Of a stretch of DNA of 12,179 nt, positions 1 to 7,420 are shown in pieces. This stretch comes from an uncultured Blautia sp. (GTDB taxonomy: Bacteria; Bacillota; Clostridia; Lachnospirales; Lachnospiraceae). The notes beneath the pieces were generated by a model. The model made no database searches and was not told the origin of the DNA. It worked only from the letters and a program-made list of their open reading frames with translations. The translations under genes and the position numbers were made by a program. Each line of letters starts with the position of its first letter. Position 1 is the first letter of the stretch. The DNA lies in assembly GCA_937893675.1 (NCBI GenBank), contig CALBGI010000048.1:1-12179 (forward strand), read 5' to 3'.

Positions 1-2
1 TA

Positions 3-1121
3 GAATTTGCCAAGCGTTTTACCAAAGGCAATCATGCCTTTGTGGTCTGCACTCATATAGATAAGTCGCATATTCACAATCACATTATCTGGTCATCAGT
101 CAGCTTAGAATATGACCGGAAATTCCGAAACTTTTGGGGCAGCACCAAAGCAGTCCGACAGTTAAGTGACACCATCTGCGTCGAAAACGGACTGTCCATT
201 GTGGAGAATCCGAAACCTCACGGAAAGAGCTATAACAAATGGCTGGGCGATCAGGCAAAGCCCTCTCACCGTGAGCTGCTTCGTGTGGCGATTGACAGCG
301 CATTATCACAAAGTCCTGCTAATTTTGAGGAGCTGCTGAAGCTGCTGCAAGAGTCCGGCTGTGAAGTATCAAAGCGCGGAAAATCGTATCGCTTGAAGCT
401 CCCCGGTTGGGAGAAAGCCGCCCGCATGGACAACCTGGGAGAAGGATATGGATTGGAAGATTTGCAGGCGGTTCTCTCTGGGAAGAAAGCGCATACCCCA
501 CGAAAGAAAATGATCACACAGGCAGAGCCTCCCAAGGTCAATCTGCTGGTGGAGATTCAGGCAAAATTACAGGCTGGGAAAGGCGCTGGGTATGCGCGCT
601 GGGCTAAGGTTTTCAATCTGAAACAAATGGCACAGACCATGAATTACCTGTCAGAGAACAATCTGCTGGAGTATGCGGTTTTGGAAGAAAAGGCTGCGGC
701 TGCCACGGCACATCACAATGAGCTTTCGGCGCAGATCAAAGCGGCTGAAAAGCGCATGGCAGAGATTGCTGTTCTGCGTACTCACATCGTAAATTATGCC
801 AAGACCCGTGAGGTCTATGTGGCATACCGCAAGGCAGGCTACTCTAAGAAATTCCGGGAGGAACATGAGGAAGAAATTCTGCTCCACCAGGCTGCCAAGA
901 ATGCCTTTGATGAGATGGGAGTCAAGAAGCTGCCCAAGGTCAAAGAGTTGCAGACAGAGTACGCGAAATTGCTGGAAGAAAAGAAAAAGACCTATGCCGA
1001 GTACCGGCGTTCCCGTGAGGAAATGCGGGAGCTTTTAACGGCAAAGGCCAATGTAGATCGAGTGCTGAAAATGGAGGTAGAACAGGATGTTGAAAAAGAA
1101 AAAGACCACGGCCAGCGGTAA
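3..1121 (+). CDS. Relaxase/mobilization nuclease, C-terminal part (5' end outside window)
   Basis: The reading frame is open from base 3, so the gene starts upstream; the GTG at 42 is an internal valine. The N-terminal visible stretch carries the histidine-rich metal-binding motif of MOB_P/VirD2-type relaxases (PF03432), HIDKSHIHNHIIW, about 14-30 codons in. The catalytic tyrosine should lie upstream and is not visible. A lysine/glutamate-rich region likely to form coiled coil fills the C-terminal half (about residues 200-350 of the visible part). Relaxases of this family nick the element's oriT and carry the strand through conjugation. The protein ends with a charged tail, as in Tn1549/CTn-type elements. 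Its presence marks the window as part of an ICE or mobilizable element; the family assignment is firm, the element type is inferred. Confidence 0.9.
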   Translation, partial: EFAKRFTKGNHAFVVCTHIDKSHIHNHIIWSSVSLEYDRKFRNFWGSTKAVRQLSDTICVENGLSIVENPKPHGKSYNKWLGDQAKPSHRELLRVAIDSALSQSPANFEELLKLLQESGCEVSKRGKSYRLKLPGWEKAARMDNLGEGYGLEDLQAVLSGKKAHTPRKKMITQAEPPKVNLLVEIQAKLQAGKGAGYARWAKVFNLKQMAQTMNYLSENNLLEYAVLEEKAAAATAHHNELSAQIKAAEKRMAEIAVLRTHIVNYAKTREVYVAYRKAGYSKKFREEHEEEILLHQAAKNAFDEMGVKKLPKVKELQTEYAKLLEEKKKTYAEYRRSREEMRELLTAKANVDRVLKMEVEQDVEKEKDHGQR

Positions 1122-1317
1122 GCTGGTCCTGGTCAAAAGCGTTCGCAGAACGCGCAGCCACAGAATGAAATTCTGTGTTCAAAGGGGCTTGGGGGCGTTG
1201 CCCTCAACAAGCAAGCGGAGAGGAAAATCACGGAGGGATTTTGCACTCTGCGGGTCGGTGTGTATTAACACCGGCATTGCTTGCCCCTTTTTACCCGGAA
1301 ATGAAAGGAGCCAGTGA
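1087..1317 (+). CDS. Doubtful small basic reading frame overlapping the relaxase end
   Basis: A 76-codon frame starts with ATG at 1087, nine bases after a good GGAGG (1073-1077), and overlaps the relaxase stop by 35 bases. The product would be strongly basic (a run of lysines at residues 3-6, many arginines) and contains a few cysteines, but shows no domain I recognise. Two tight hairpins (1139-1153 and 1159-1177) lie inside it, which suggests a structured nucleic-acid region rather than ordinary coding. The ribosome site may be a relic, or the frame may be a real short gene of the conjugation backbone. Low confidence that it is translated in full. Confidence 0.3.
   Translation: MLKKKKTTASGKLVLVKSVRRTRSHRMKFCVQRGLGALPSTSKRRGKSRRDFALCGSVCINTGIACPFLPGNERSQ
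1139..1177. repeat. Two adjacent perfect hairpins behind the relaxase
   Basis: GCGTTC (1139-1144) and GAACGC (1148-1153) form a 6-bp stem with a GCA loop. Five bases later CACAGAAT (1159-1166) and ATTCTGTG (1170-1177) form an 8-bp stem with a GAA loop. Neither is followed by a T-run, so they are not normal intrinsic terminators. Their position directly after the relaxase gene would suit mobilization-related DNA structure or mRNA processing; this role is inference. Confidence 0.6.
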
Positions 1318-1346
1318 GGAAACAGTCAAATTTCACTCACCGGCTC
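1308..1346 (-). terminator. Possible terminator hairpin of the XRE gene
   Basis: GAGCCAGTGAG (1308-1318) and CTCACCGGCTC (1336-1346) pair at 10 of 11 positions around a 17-base loop. Read on the minus strand, the hairpin begins at the stop codon of the XRE gene (1345-1347) and is followed by a pyrimidine-rich CTTTCATTTCC tail. This makes a weak intrinsic terminator plausible. On the plus strand there is no T-run. Confidence 0.45.
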
Positions 1347-1701
1347 AATTCGTTTCAAATTTCTCGGATAGTTCTGTTAGTTCTTTTGCGGTCTCCTGTG
1401 TGTGGTGCAAGAGGGTTTCACGCATTTTTGACGGACAGCTGCAATAAAGCATCTTCATCTGACTGGCTCCCTCATCTTCTGGAGAAACATCTGGATTGAT
1501 CAGATTGTCCAGAGAGAGTGGCAGCACCTTTGCCAATGCCTTCAAAATCAAATAGGATGGATTCATCTTTCCCTTTTCGATGTTTGCAATCTGTTTTACA
1601 GATACATGACTCAGATCCGCAAGCTCCTGCTGTGTCAGGTCTTTTTTCTTTCGGGCTTCCCGCATTTTTTTCCCTAAAGTAGTCAAATCATCAATCGGCA
1701 T
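1345..1701 (-). CDS. XRE-family HTH transcriptional regulator
   Basis: The product is 118 residues. Residues about 10-66 are a Cro/CI-type helix-turn-helix (PF01381 pattern: LTQQELADLSHVSVKQIANIEKG with the following NPSYLILKALAKVL helix). The C-terminal 40 residues are predicted helical, include a short CSC cysteine pair and may mediate dimerization. A start two codons upstream (1707) exists, but the ribosome site GAGGTG (1709-1714 on the minus strand) is only one base from it and seven bases from the ATG at 1701, so 1701 is preferred. The gene is divergent from the response-regulator operon at 1939, and the 237-bp gap holds back-to-back promoters. A repressor of its own and possibly the neighbouring promoter is the usual role of such proteins; the target here is inferred. 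Confidence 0.9.
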   Translation of the reverse strand: MPIDDLTTLGKKMREARKKKDLTQQELADLSHVSVKQIANIEKGKMNPSYLILKALAKVLPLSLDNLINPDVSPEDEGASQMKMLYCSCPSKMRETLLHHTQETAKELTELSEKFETN

Positions 1702-1778
1702 AATCATTCACCTCAAGTATATTGTATCGTTCCGATTTACACAAAGGAATAACCTTATTATGCCGGTAGATAGGAATG

Positions 1779-1807
1779 ATTATACTGATTTTTTGGTGAG
1801 ACTGAAA
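1779..1807 (-). promoter_or_regulatory. Candidate promoter of the XRE gene
   Basis: On the minus strand TATAAT (1779-1784) lies 17 bases downstream of TTTCAG (1802-1807). The -10 is perfect and the -35 poor. It lies beside the plus-strand promoter at 1816-1844, so a protein bound between them could affect both directions. Confidence 0.4.
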
Positions 1808-1815
1808 CGCCATCC

Positions 1816-1844
1816 TTGTATCACTAACTGAATCAACTTATAAT
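1816..1844 (+). promoter_or_regulatory. Candidate sigma-A promoter upstream of the two-component operon
   Basis: TTGTAT (1816-1821), 17 bases, then a perfect TATAAT (1839-1844). Transcription would start near 1851, just upstream of the ACATTT-repeat promoter at 1879-1910. The response-regulator operon would then have a basal promoter plus a regulated one. Confidence 0.5.
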
Positions 1845-1878
1845 ATAGATGGAAACTTTTTTGAAAAATCTGTTCGCT

Positions 1879-1910
1879 GTAACATTTCGCGGACATTTGC
1901 CTGTTATACT
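1879..1910 (+). promoter_or_regulatory. Regulon promoter 1: ACATTT direct repeats plus -10
   Basis: ACATTT occurs at 1882-1887 and again at 1893-1898, an 11-bp period. Six bases then separate the second copy from a -10 TATACT (1905-1910). The first repeat sits at the -35 position (17 bases from the -10). Direct repeats with this period are typical binding sites for OmpR/PhoB-family regulators. The sequence from GTAACATTT to GGACATTTG is identical to that at promoter 2. It lies 28 bp upstream of the response-regulator start, so autoregulation is the natural reading. Confidence 0.75.
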
Positions 1911-1938
1911 ATCTGCAAAAAGCAAAGGAAGTGAGGAT

Positions 1939-2631
1939 ATGAAGCGGATTTTAATTGTCGAGGACGACAGTTTTTTGAATAAGATGTTGGTCTACAACCT
2001 GACCGCAGACGGCTACGGCGTGATTTCTTCCCTAAATGCCAGAACCGCAGCCGACGCCATCCGCCAGCGGGAATTTGATTTGGTGCTGCTGGACATCAAC
2101 CTGCCGGACGGGAACGGTTTTGAGCTGTGCAAGCTGATAAAGCCCCAGCACCCGGACACCATTGTAATTTTCCTGACCGCCAACGATCAGGAGAGCGACC
2201 AGATACGGGGCTATGAGGTGGGCGCGGTGGACTACATCACAAAGCCCTTTGTGATCGGGGCCTTGCAGCGGAAAATCAAAGCTATGTTTGCCATGCTGGA
2301 ACACCACAAACCGGCCAAGGACATTTATGACGACGGGCGCCTGTTTCTGGACTTCTCGGAGCAGACAGCTTCCTTAAACGGCAAGCCTCTGACCCTATCC
2401 CCGATGGAGTATAAAATGTTGAACCTGTTCCGCAAAAATCCCCGGCAAGTGCTGACCCGTGGGCAGCTTTTGGAAAAGCTGTGGGATATAGACGAGAGGT
2501 TTGTGGATGAACACACCCTGACAACCTCCATCAGCCGGATTCGCAGCAAGATCGAATCCGACGGCGGCGCACCCTATATCAAAACTGTTTATGGCATGGG
2601 CTATCAATGGACGGGAGGCGAGGCAAAATGA
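1939..2631 (+). CDS. OmpR/VanR-family response regulator
   Basis: The product is 230 residues, the standard family length. Residues 1-115 form a receiver domain with acidic pair D9/D10, phospho-acceptor D52 (LLDINLPDG), T80 and K102 (YITKP). Residues about 130-226 form an OmpR-type winged helix (LSPMEYKMLNLF, then RGQLLEKLW, the DEHTLTTSISRIRSKI recognition helix and the GMGYQW wing). An in-frame ATG at 1849 exists, but it lies upstream of the regulated promoter; ATG 1939 has AAAGGAAG seven bases before it. The gene overlaps the kinase by 4 bp (ATGA), so the two form a pair. The repeated ACATTT promoters before its own operon and two later ones are the likely binding sites. It resembles regulators of peptide or antibiotic-responsive ABC exporters; the ligand is unknown. 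Confidence 0.95.
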   Translation: MKRILIVEDDSFLNKMLVYNLTADGYGVISSLNARTAADAIRQREFDLVLLDINLPDGNGFELCKLIKPQHPDTIVIFLTANDQESDQIRGYEVGAVDYITKPFVIGALQRKIKAMFAMLEHHKPAKDIYDDGRLFLDFSEQTASLNGKPLTLSPMEYKMLNLFRKNPRQVLTRGQLLEKLWDIDERFVDEHTLTTSISRIRSKIESDGGAPYIKTVYGMGYQWTGGEAK

Positions 2632-3659
2632 AGTTTCAAAACCTCTCGGTAAAGCGGCTGTTTGGCCGGGTGGCAATAGGGCTTGTTCTCTCCATGTCCG
2701 GGATCACAATAGCCTTGTTTCTTGTGACAAAACAGACGGCGGTGCTGCTGACGGGCGGGGCGCTGCTGCTGTGCGCCCTTGTGGGGATTTTTGTACTGAC
2801 GCAGGTTTTTGGAAAGCGGCTGTCGCAGTTTACCACTGACCTGTGCCAGACTTTAGACCACATGATCGCCGGGAATGAAGCGCCCCAGCGCCCAGAGGAC
2901 AGCGAAACCCAGCTTGCCAGAATCGGACACCGGATGGCAAGGCTTTACCAGATCATGCAGGAGAACCGCCGCCGGGTGGACGAGGAACGGCAGGAGTTAC
3001 AGACCCTTGTATCGGATATTTCCCATCAGGTAAAAACGCCGGTAAGCAATCTGAAAATGGCGACGGACACCCTGCTGGAAAAGCCTATGACGGAGGCGGA
3101 GCGCACCGACTTTATCCGGGGAATCCGCAGCCAGACGGATAAGCTGGACTTTCTATTTCAAGCCCTTGTGAAAACCTCCCGTCTGGAAACAGGCGTGATC
3201 CAGTTGGATAAGAAGCCGGGCCGCCTCTTTGATACCGTGGCGCAGGCCATGAGTGGAATCGTGTATGCAGCGGAGAAAAAGGAAATCACCGTGTCCGTGG
3301 ACTGCCCGGAGGATTTGACTGTTTCCCATGACAGCAAGTGGACATCGGAAGCCCTCTTTAACCTGCTGGACAATGCGGTGAAGTACACCCCGGCAGGCGG
3401 GAAAATCGCTGTGTCGGTGATGCTGTGGGAAATGTATGTGGAGATCAAAGTGACCGACACCGGCAAGGGCATTTCCGAAAGCAATCAGGCCGCTATCTTC
3501 CGGCGCTTCTATCGTGAGGAAGAAGTACACGAACAGCAGGGCGTGGGCATTGGCCTGTATCTGGCCCGCGAGATCGTAACGCGGCAGGGCGGTTATATCA
3601 AAGTGGTTTCGGAGCCGGGCAAGGGTTCAGAATTTTCCATTATGCTGCCGACTAAATAA
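2628..3659 (+). CDS. Sensor histidine kinase with minimal extracellular loop
   Basis: The product is 343 residues. Two helices at about 14-34 and 38-60 are separated by only a few residues, so there is essentially no extracellular sensor domain, as in intramembrane-sensing kinases of the BceS/GraS kind. A dimerization and phospho-acceptor region follows with H133 in DISHQVKTP, then a HATPase domain with an N-box (N245, N249 in FNLLDNAVKYTP), a G1 box (DTGKG, 277-281) and a G2 box (GVGIGLYLA from 306). All catalytic motifs are intact. ATG 2628 is chosen because GGGAGG lies nine bases upstream and the start overlaps the regulator stop. Kinases of this architecture usually sense through an associated ABC permease. 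The FtsX-type permease at 4976 is the likely partner, though not adjacent; this pairing is inferred. Confidence 0.93.
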   Translation: MKFQNLSVKRLFGRVAIGLVLSMSGITIALFLVTKQTAVLLTGGALLLCALVGIFVLTQVFGKRLSQFTTDLCQTLDHMIAGNEAPQRPEDSETQLARIGHRMARLYQIMQENRRRVDEERQELQTLVSDISHQVKTPVSNLKMATDTLLEKPMTEAERTDFIRGIRSQTDKLDFLFQALVKTSRLETGVIQLDKKPGRLFDTVAQAMSGIVYAAEKKEITVSVDCPEDLTVSHDSKWTSEALFNLLDNAVKYTPAGGKIAVSVMLWEMYVEIKVTDTGKGISESNQAAIFRRFYREEEVHEQQGVGIGLYLAREIVTRQGGYIKVVSEPGKGSEFSIMLPTK

Positions 3660-3686
3660 AGCACACTTATAACAGGAGAAAACACC

Positions 3687-4103
3687 ATGAAAAAAATCAA
3701 TTTTTGCAAAGCAACAACAATCATCTTAATAATCAATGTTATTTTATCTATTGTTTTATTTTTCGTTGTTCCTGATAATATAGCAATTCAATGGGTAGGT
3801 ACAACCCCCAGCAATGCAGTAGATTCTTACTATATATTTTTGGTGCCGATATTGTCAGTACTCTTTGCTTTTGCTGGAAAACCTATTTTTACAATGTTCC
3901 TGCTTAGATTGTGGAATAGAACTAACGAGCATTTAGTGACATACTTAAATTTGTGTCTGCAAGTTGTATTTCTTACTTGTGAAATCTATATCGGATTATA
4001 TAACCTATGTAATTTTAATTTTGCCATTAGTATAATTCTCATTGTGGAACTTATGATAGATGTGGTGATTGGATTGAAATTATTTCACAATCAATCTATC
4101 TAA
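3687..4103 (+). CDS. Small four-helix membrane protein, possibly DUF1648-like
   Basis: The product is 138 residues with hydrophobic segments at about 10-30, 47-68, 85-107 and 110-131. The region after the first helix (VVPDNIAIQWVG followed by a hydroxyl-rich stretch and the second helix) resembles the start of DUF1648 proteins, where a PD-x-IP-x-HW motif follows TM1; this match is by eye and weak. AGGAGA precedes ATG 3687. The gene lies 27 bp after the kinase, before any terminator, so it should be co-transcribed. Its codons are visibly more A/T-rich at third positions than those of the regulator and kinase, which suggests a separate origin. An accessory or immunity-like membrane role is possible; function unknown. 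Confidence 0.8.
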   Translation: MKKINFCKATTIILIINVILSIVLFFVVPDNIAIQWVGTTPSNAVDSYYIFLVPILSVLFAFAGKPIFTMFLLRLWNRTNEHLVTYLNLCLQVVFLTCEIYIGLYNLCNFNFAISIILIVELMIDVVIGLKLFHNQSI

Positions 4104-4122
4104 AAGATCGTGTAGTATGTTT

Positions 4123-4163
4123 CGGCGGACGGCCATTTCCGGCTGCCCGCCGTAAATTTTTTT
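4123..4163 (+). terminator. Intrinsic terminator after the two-component operon
   Basis: Arms 4123-4134 and 4141-4152 form a 12-bp G/C-rich stem with one mismatch and one G-T wobble around a six-base loop. Seven T residues follow at 4157-4163. The T-run leads straight into the upstream regulatory element of promoter 2. Confidence 0.85.
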
Positions 4164-4190
4164 GAAATGTCCGAGCGTTGTAACATTTCA
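4159..4190 (+). promoter_or_regulatory. Upstream regulatory element A (inverted half-sites)
   Basis: GAAATGT (4164-4170) and ACATTTC (4183-4189) are inverted half-sites with a 12-bp spacer. The first arm with its CCGAG extension is the exact complement of the CTCGGACATTT seen at promoter 3. The whole element matches 7421-7452 at 30 of 32 bases, and both copies begin their GAAATGT exactly 61 bp before the proximal ACATTT. A second binding site for the same regulator, possibly permitting looping, is inferred. Confidence 0.7.
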
Positions 4191-4221
4191 CCCCGATTTT
4201 CAATGAAATTTTTTGGCCGCT

Positions 4222-4253
4222 GTAACATTTCGCGGACATTTGGGTTTTACAAT
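4222..4253 (+). promoter_or_regulatory. Regulon promoter 2: ACATTT direct repeats plus -10
   Basis: ACATTT at 4225-4230 and 4236-4241 (11-bp period), six bases, then a -10 TACAAT (4248-4253). The layout is the same as at 1879-1910 and 7484-7515. Transcription would begin near 4260 and give a roughly 36-base leader before the ABC ATPase. Confidence 0.75.
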
Positions 4254-4295
4254 AGTCTTATCAACAGGCAGAAAGCCTTGAAAGGAGTTTTGAGT

Positions 4296-4961
4296 ATGAG
4301 CGTTTTGCAGACGATTGATCTGAAAAAGTATTACGGCACAGAGCCGAATATCACCCGCGCCCTTGACGGCGTGAACTTCTCCGTGGAGGACGGCGAGTTT
4401 GTGGCCGTTGTGGGAACCTCCGGCAGCGGCAAGTCCACCCTGCTTCACATGATGGGCGGGCTGGACACCCCTACTTCCGGCAATGTGATTGTCCGGGACA
4501 AAGAGCTGTCGAAAATGAACGATGAACAGCTTACCATCTTCCGCCGCCGCAACATCGGCTTTATCTTCCAGAACTATAACCTTGTTCCCATCCTGAATGT
4601 GTATGAGAACATTGTCCTGCCGGTGGAGCTGGACGGGGACACGGTGGATCAGAGGTTTTTGGACGAGATCGTTCACCTGCTGGGGCTGGAAGATAAACTG
4701 AAAAATATGCCGAACAATCTTTCCGGCGGCCAACAGCAGCGTGTGGCGATTGCCCGCGCCCTGATTACCAAACCGGCTATCGTGCTGGCCGACGAGCCGA
4801 CCGGCAACCTTGACAGCAAGACAAGCGCCGAGGTGCTGGGGCTTATCAAGCGTACCAGTGCGGAGTTCCGGCAAACCGTTGTAATGATTACCCACAACAA
4901 CGACATTGCCCGCCTTGCAGATCGGATTGTCCGCATTGAGGACGGAAAGATCGTGGAATAA
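4296..4961 (+). CDS. ABC transporter ATPase, MacB/LolD/BceA type
   Basis: The product is 221 residues, normal for the family (about 220-255). It has Walker A GTSGSGKST (40-48), Q-loop Q92 in FIFQNYNLV, signature LSGGQQQR (from 142), Walker B with catalytic E167 (IVLADEPTGNLD) and switch H200 (ITHNND). These exact sequences are characteristic of ATPases that pair with FtsX/MacB permeases rather than classical importers. AAAGGAG (4281-4287) sits eight bases before ATG 4296. An upstream in-frame ATG at 4167 would place the promoter inside the gene and is rejected. The permease starts 14 bp after its stop, so the two form one transporter. It powers extrusion or mechanotransmission at the membrane, likely for an envelope-active peptide or lipid. 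Confidence 0.95.
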   Translation: MSVLQTIDLKKYYGTEPNITRALDGVNFSVEDGEFVAVVGTSGSGKSTLLHMMGGLDTPTSGNVIVRDKELSKMNDEQLTIFRRRNIGFIFQNYNLVPILNVYENIVLPVELDGDTVDQRFLDEIVHLLGLEDKLKNMPNNLSGGQQQRVAIARALITKPAIVLADEPTGNLDSKTSAEVLGLIKRTSAEFRQTVVMITHNNDIARLADRIVRIEDGKIVE

Positions 4962-4975
4962 GGAGGTGACAGGCT

Positions 4976-7360
4976 ATGACATGGCCTTTTGAAAATGATA
5001 CCAGCGGCATAGTAAAGCGCATATCAAATCGCAGTATATCGGCAAATCGAAAAAGAAATATCTTTATTGTTTTGACGATTGTACTTGCCAGTGCATTGCT
5101 ATCTGCTATTGTCCTCTATGGCTTTGGGGTTATGCAGGAAACGCAAAATCGCAACCAGAAAACAGCACAGATTATGTATCATGCGATTTCGGAGCAACAG
5201 GGACAGGAACTATACAAGCAGGAAGAAATTGCGTGGGTTGGGGAATTTTTTAGCGCATTTTCTGAACAGGTAAACCATTCAACCGTGAATTTTACTTATG
5301 CAAATGCTGATATGCTAAAATCCCAAAGTATGCCCTATTCGGGAGATTTACCAACTTCGGAAAATGAAATTGTGGTACAGGAATCCTTTTTGGATAGTTT
5401 GGGCTATTCAAATGAATTGGGGCAGATAATTCAAATTCCCTTTTCTGATGGTACTACCCATGATTTCAAATTGACAGGAATCTTAGAGGTGAAAACCGGC
5501 GATATTGGGCGCTATACAGCCATTATATCGAAAGAATTAGTAAGACAGCAGTATGGCGACGGGGGCATGATTGACTACTACATTGGGCTGAAAGACGCTC
5601 AAAATGTGAGTGAGGAAGAAGCCACCAGCTATGCAAACACTCTGGCACAGCAATTAGAAATTTCCGATGATAATGTGATTGTCCGTTCCACCTATTTTAA
5701 CTTAAAGGACAAAAATCACGGAAGTGATATGCTGTTTTATTTCTTGATCGGTTTTATAACTTTCATTGGTTCCGGCATTGTGATCTATTCGATTTTTTAT
5801 ATTTCAGTAGCAAGCAGTATCCGTAACTATGGACAGCTTCGCACCATCGGAACTACAAAAAGACAGATCAAAAAGATGGTTTACCGCGAGGGAAAATTAC
5901 TTGCTGCCATTGCTATCCCGATTGGTCTGGTTATTGGAAATGTGATTGGGTACTTTCTGGTTCCTGCCGGTTGGTACTGGCTGACTACTTTATGTGTGAC
6001 GGTGGGTGTTGGCTTTTTTGCATTTATGATTGTGATGATTGCTATTCATACTCCTGTAAAAAGAGCTGCGGCAGTATCTCCGCTGGAAGCATTGCGATAT
6101 TCCGATTATCAAGGGAAGATGAAAGAAAGTTCCGTGTTGCAGCGTAAAATAACGCCTGCTTCACTTGCTAAAATGAATCTGTCCAGACAAAAGGCAAAGT
6201 CCACTTTAACAATACTTTCTCTTTCACTCGGAGGAGTATTGGTTGTATTGATTTCGACAATGTTAGTTTCCTATGATGGCGTTGCAGAGGCAAGAGGCAA
6301 GGCTTTCCCTGTCGGTGAATTTAACATCCAGCTCAATGCAAATCAATCGTGGGACACTGCCGGTATTTCTTTATCTGGATTACAGCAAAAGAATTTTCTA
6401 AATGCCGATTTTGTAAATGCAGTAGAATCTATTGATGGCGTTACAGGAATCAAGCACTGGTACTACACGGATGCAGAATATCGTGTAAATGGCAATTCTG
6501 GAAAATGGATTCAGGGCTTTTGCCGAGATGAGCAACAGAATTTGGAAAAAGAGCGAATTTCGGGAACGACTGATTATGATGAACTGGTGGCAGGAAATGG
6601 AATTGTCTTGCTTCAAGAGCGTGCCGATCTCTATGATATTGAGGCTGCGTTGGGTGATACCGTCGAAGTGGACTATAAAACCGAATCCGGCCAAATTTGC
6701 ACAAAGACCTATACCGTCATGGGCATTGTAAACGAATATTCTTACTCCGGCTTCTCAAAATGCTTTGCGCTTCCAGAGCAGTTTATGAATGAAGCGACCG
6801 GGATAGATTGCACCGGTACGATTTCCGTAATTACCGATATGGAAAAATTTGATACGGTTGAAGCTGCATTAAATCAACTGATAGACGGAAATAGCGATTT
6901 GGTTATGGAAACCATAAAAGAAAGTATCACTTATTATAGCGGACTTCAACAGCTTTCTTTCGGGGTATTGTTGATCGTGGCTGTTATTGTTGTGTGCTTT
7001 TCTTTAATCAACCTTGTCAATACGACAATCACAAACTTTCTGTCCCGCAGGCAGGAAATTGGAATGTTACAGGCGATTGGTTTGAGTAAAAAGCAGCTTA
7101 TAAAAATGCTGTGCTATGAGGGGTTGATGTATTCAGTTTTTGCTACGCTGGTAACATTGGTTTTGGGGACTGGACTGGGCTTTCTATCCGTACAGGTAGT
7201 TGTGAAAACGATGAATCCATACTTTTACTATTCATTTCCGTGGCTGATCGTATTGATATATTTAGCAATTCTGCTGATTGTGCAATTCACCTTGATTTCT
7301 TACACAACTGGAAATCTGAAAAAGCAATCTCTTGTTGAGCAAATCAGGACGATGGAATAA
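4976..7360 (+). CDS. FtsX/MacB-type ABC permease, eight helices with two external domains
   Basis: The product is 794 residues. Helices are predicted at about 28-51, 252-278, 308-330, 335-359, 411-433, 661-686, 717-740 and 756-777. Two large external domains lie at 52-250 and 434-658. Each three-helix FtsX unit starts with the family's cytoplasmic motif (QLRTIGTTKRQIKKM after TM2; RRQEIGMLQAIGLSKKQL after TM6), so the protein is a duplicated FtsX-domain permease (PF02687 twice). BceB permeases, by contrast, have ten helices and one large domain. GGAGGTG (4962-4968) sits seven bases before ATG 4976. Codon use is more A/T-rich than in the adjoining ATPase. Together with that ATPase it should form an exporter or a flux sensor; the substrate cannot be read from the sequence, but a host-, lantibiotic- or bacteriocin-type peptide is a reasonable guess. 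Confidence 0.93.
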   Translation: MTWPFENDTSGIVKRISNRSISANRKRNIFIVLTIVLASALLSAIVLYGFGVMQETQNRNQKTAQIMYHAISEQQGQELYKQEEIAWVGEFFSAFSEQVNHSTVNFTYANADMLKSQSMPYSGDLPTSENEIVVQESFLDSLGYSNELGQIIQIPFSDGTTHDFKLTGILEVKTGDIGRYTAIISKELVRQQYGDGGMIDYYIGLKDAQNVSEEEATSYANTLAQQLEISDDNVIVRSTYFNLKDKNHGSDMLFYFLIGFITFIGSGIVIYSIFYISVASSIRNYGQLRTIGTTKRQIKKMVYREGKLLAAIAIPIGLVIGNVIGYFLVPAGWYWLTTLCVTVGVGFFAFMIVMIAIHTPVKRAAAVSPLEALRYSDYQGKMKESSVLQRKITPASLAKMNLSRQKAKSTLTILSLSLGGVLVVLISTMLVSYDGVAEARGKAFPVGEFNIQLNANQSWDTAGISLSGLQQKNFLNADFVNAVESIDGVTGIKHWYYTDAEYRVNGNSGKWIQGFCRDEQQNLEKERISGTTDYDELVAGNGIVLLQERADLYDIEAALGDTVEVDYKTESGQICTKTYTVMGIVNEYSYSGFSKCFALPEQFMNEATGIDCTGTISVITDMEKFDTVEAALNQLIDGNSDLVMETIKESITYYSGLQQLSFGVLLIVAVIVVCFSLINLVNTTITNFLSRRQEIGMLQAIGLSKKQLIKMLCYEGLMYSVFATLVTLVLGTGLGFLSVQVVVKTMNPYFYYSFPWLIVLIYLAILLIVQFTLISYTTGNLKKQSLVEQIRTME

Positions 7361-7373
7361 CCGTATGGGATTG

Positions 7374-7403
7374 GCGGGGCGGCGTGTGCTGCCCCGCTTT
7401 TTT
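7374..7403 (+). terminator. Intrinsic terminator after the ABC exporter
   Basis: A 10-bp G/C-rich stem (7374-7383 with 7388-7397, one G-T wobble), a GTGT loop, then six T residues (7398-7403). It separates the exporter operon from the tandem-receiver gene. Confidence 0.9.
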
Positions 7404-7420
7404 CGCCATTTCTCAAAAAA

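Noticed and set aside
1175..1447. 90-codon plus-strand frame crossing the XRE 3' end
   Set aside because: No ribosome site, no recognisable domain, and it runs antisense through a well-supported gene.
1849..1938. ATG 1849 as the start of the response regulator
   Set aside because: It would put the regulated promoter inside the gene and has no ribosome site; ATG 1939 gives the normal family N-terminus MKRILIVEDD.
4167..4295. ATG 4167 as the start of the first ABC ATPase
   Set aside because: The stretch contains the operator and -10; ATG 4296 has AAAGGAG at correct distance and gives the normal length.
4200..4895. Long minus-strand frame opposite the ABC ATPase
   Set aside because: It is the mirror of a G/C-rich gene with intact ATPase motifs; composition and lack of a start region mark it as a shadow.
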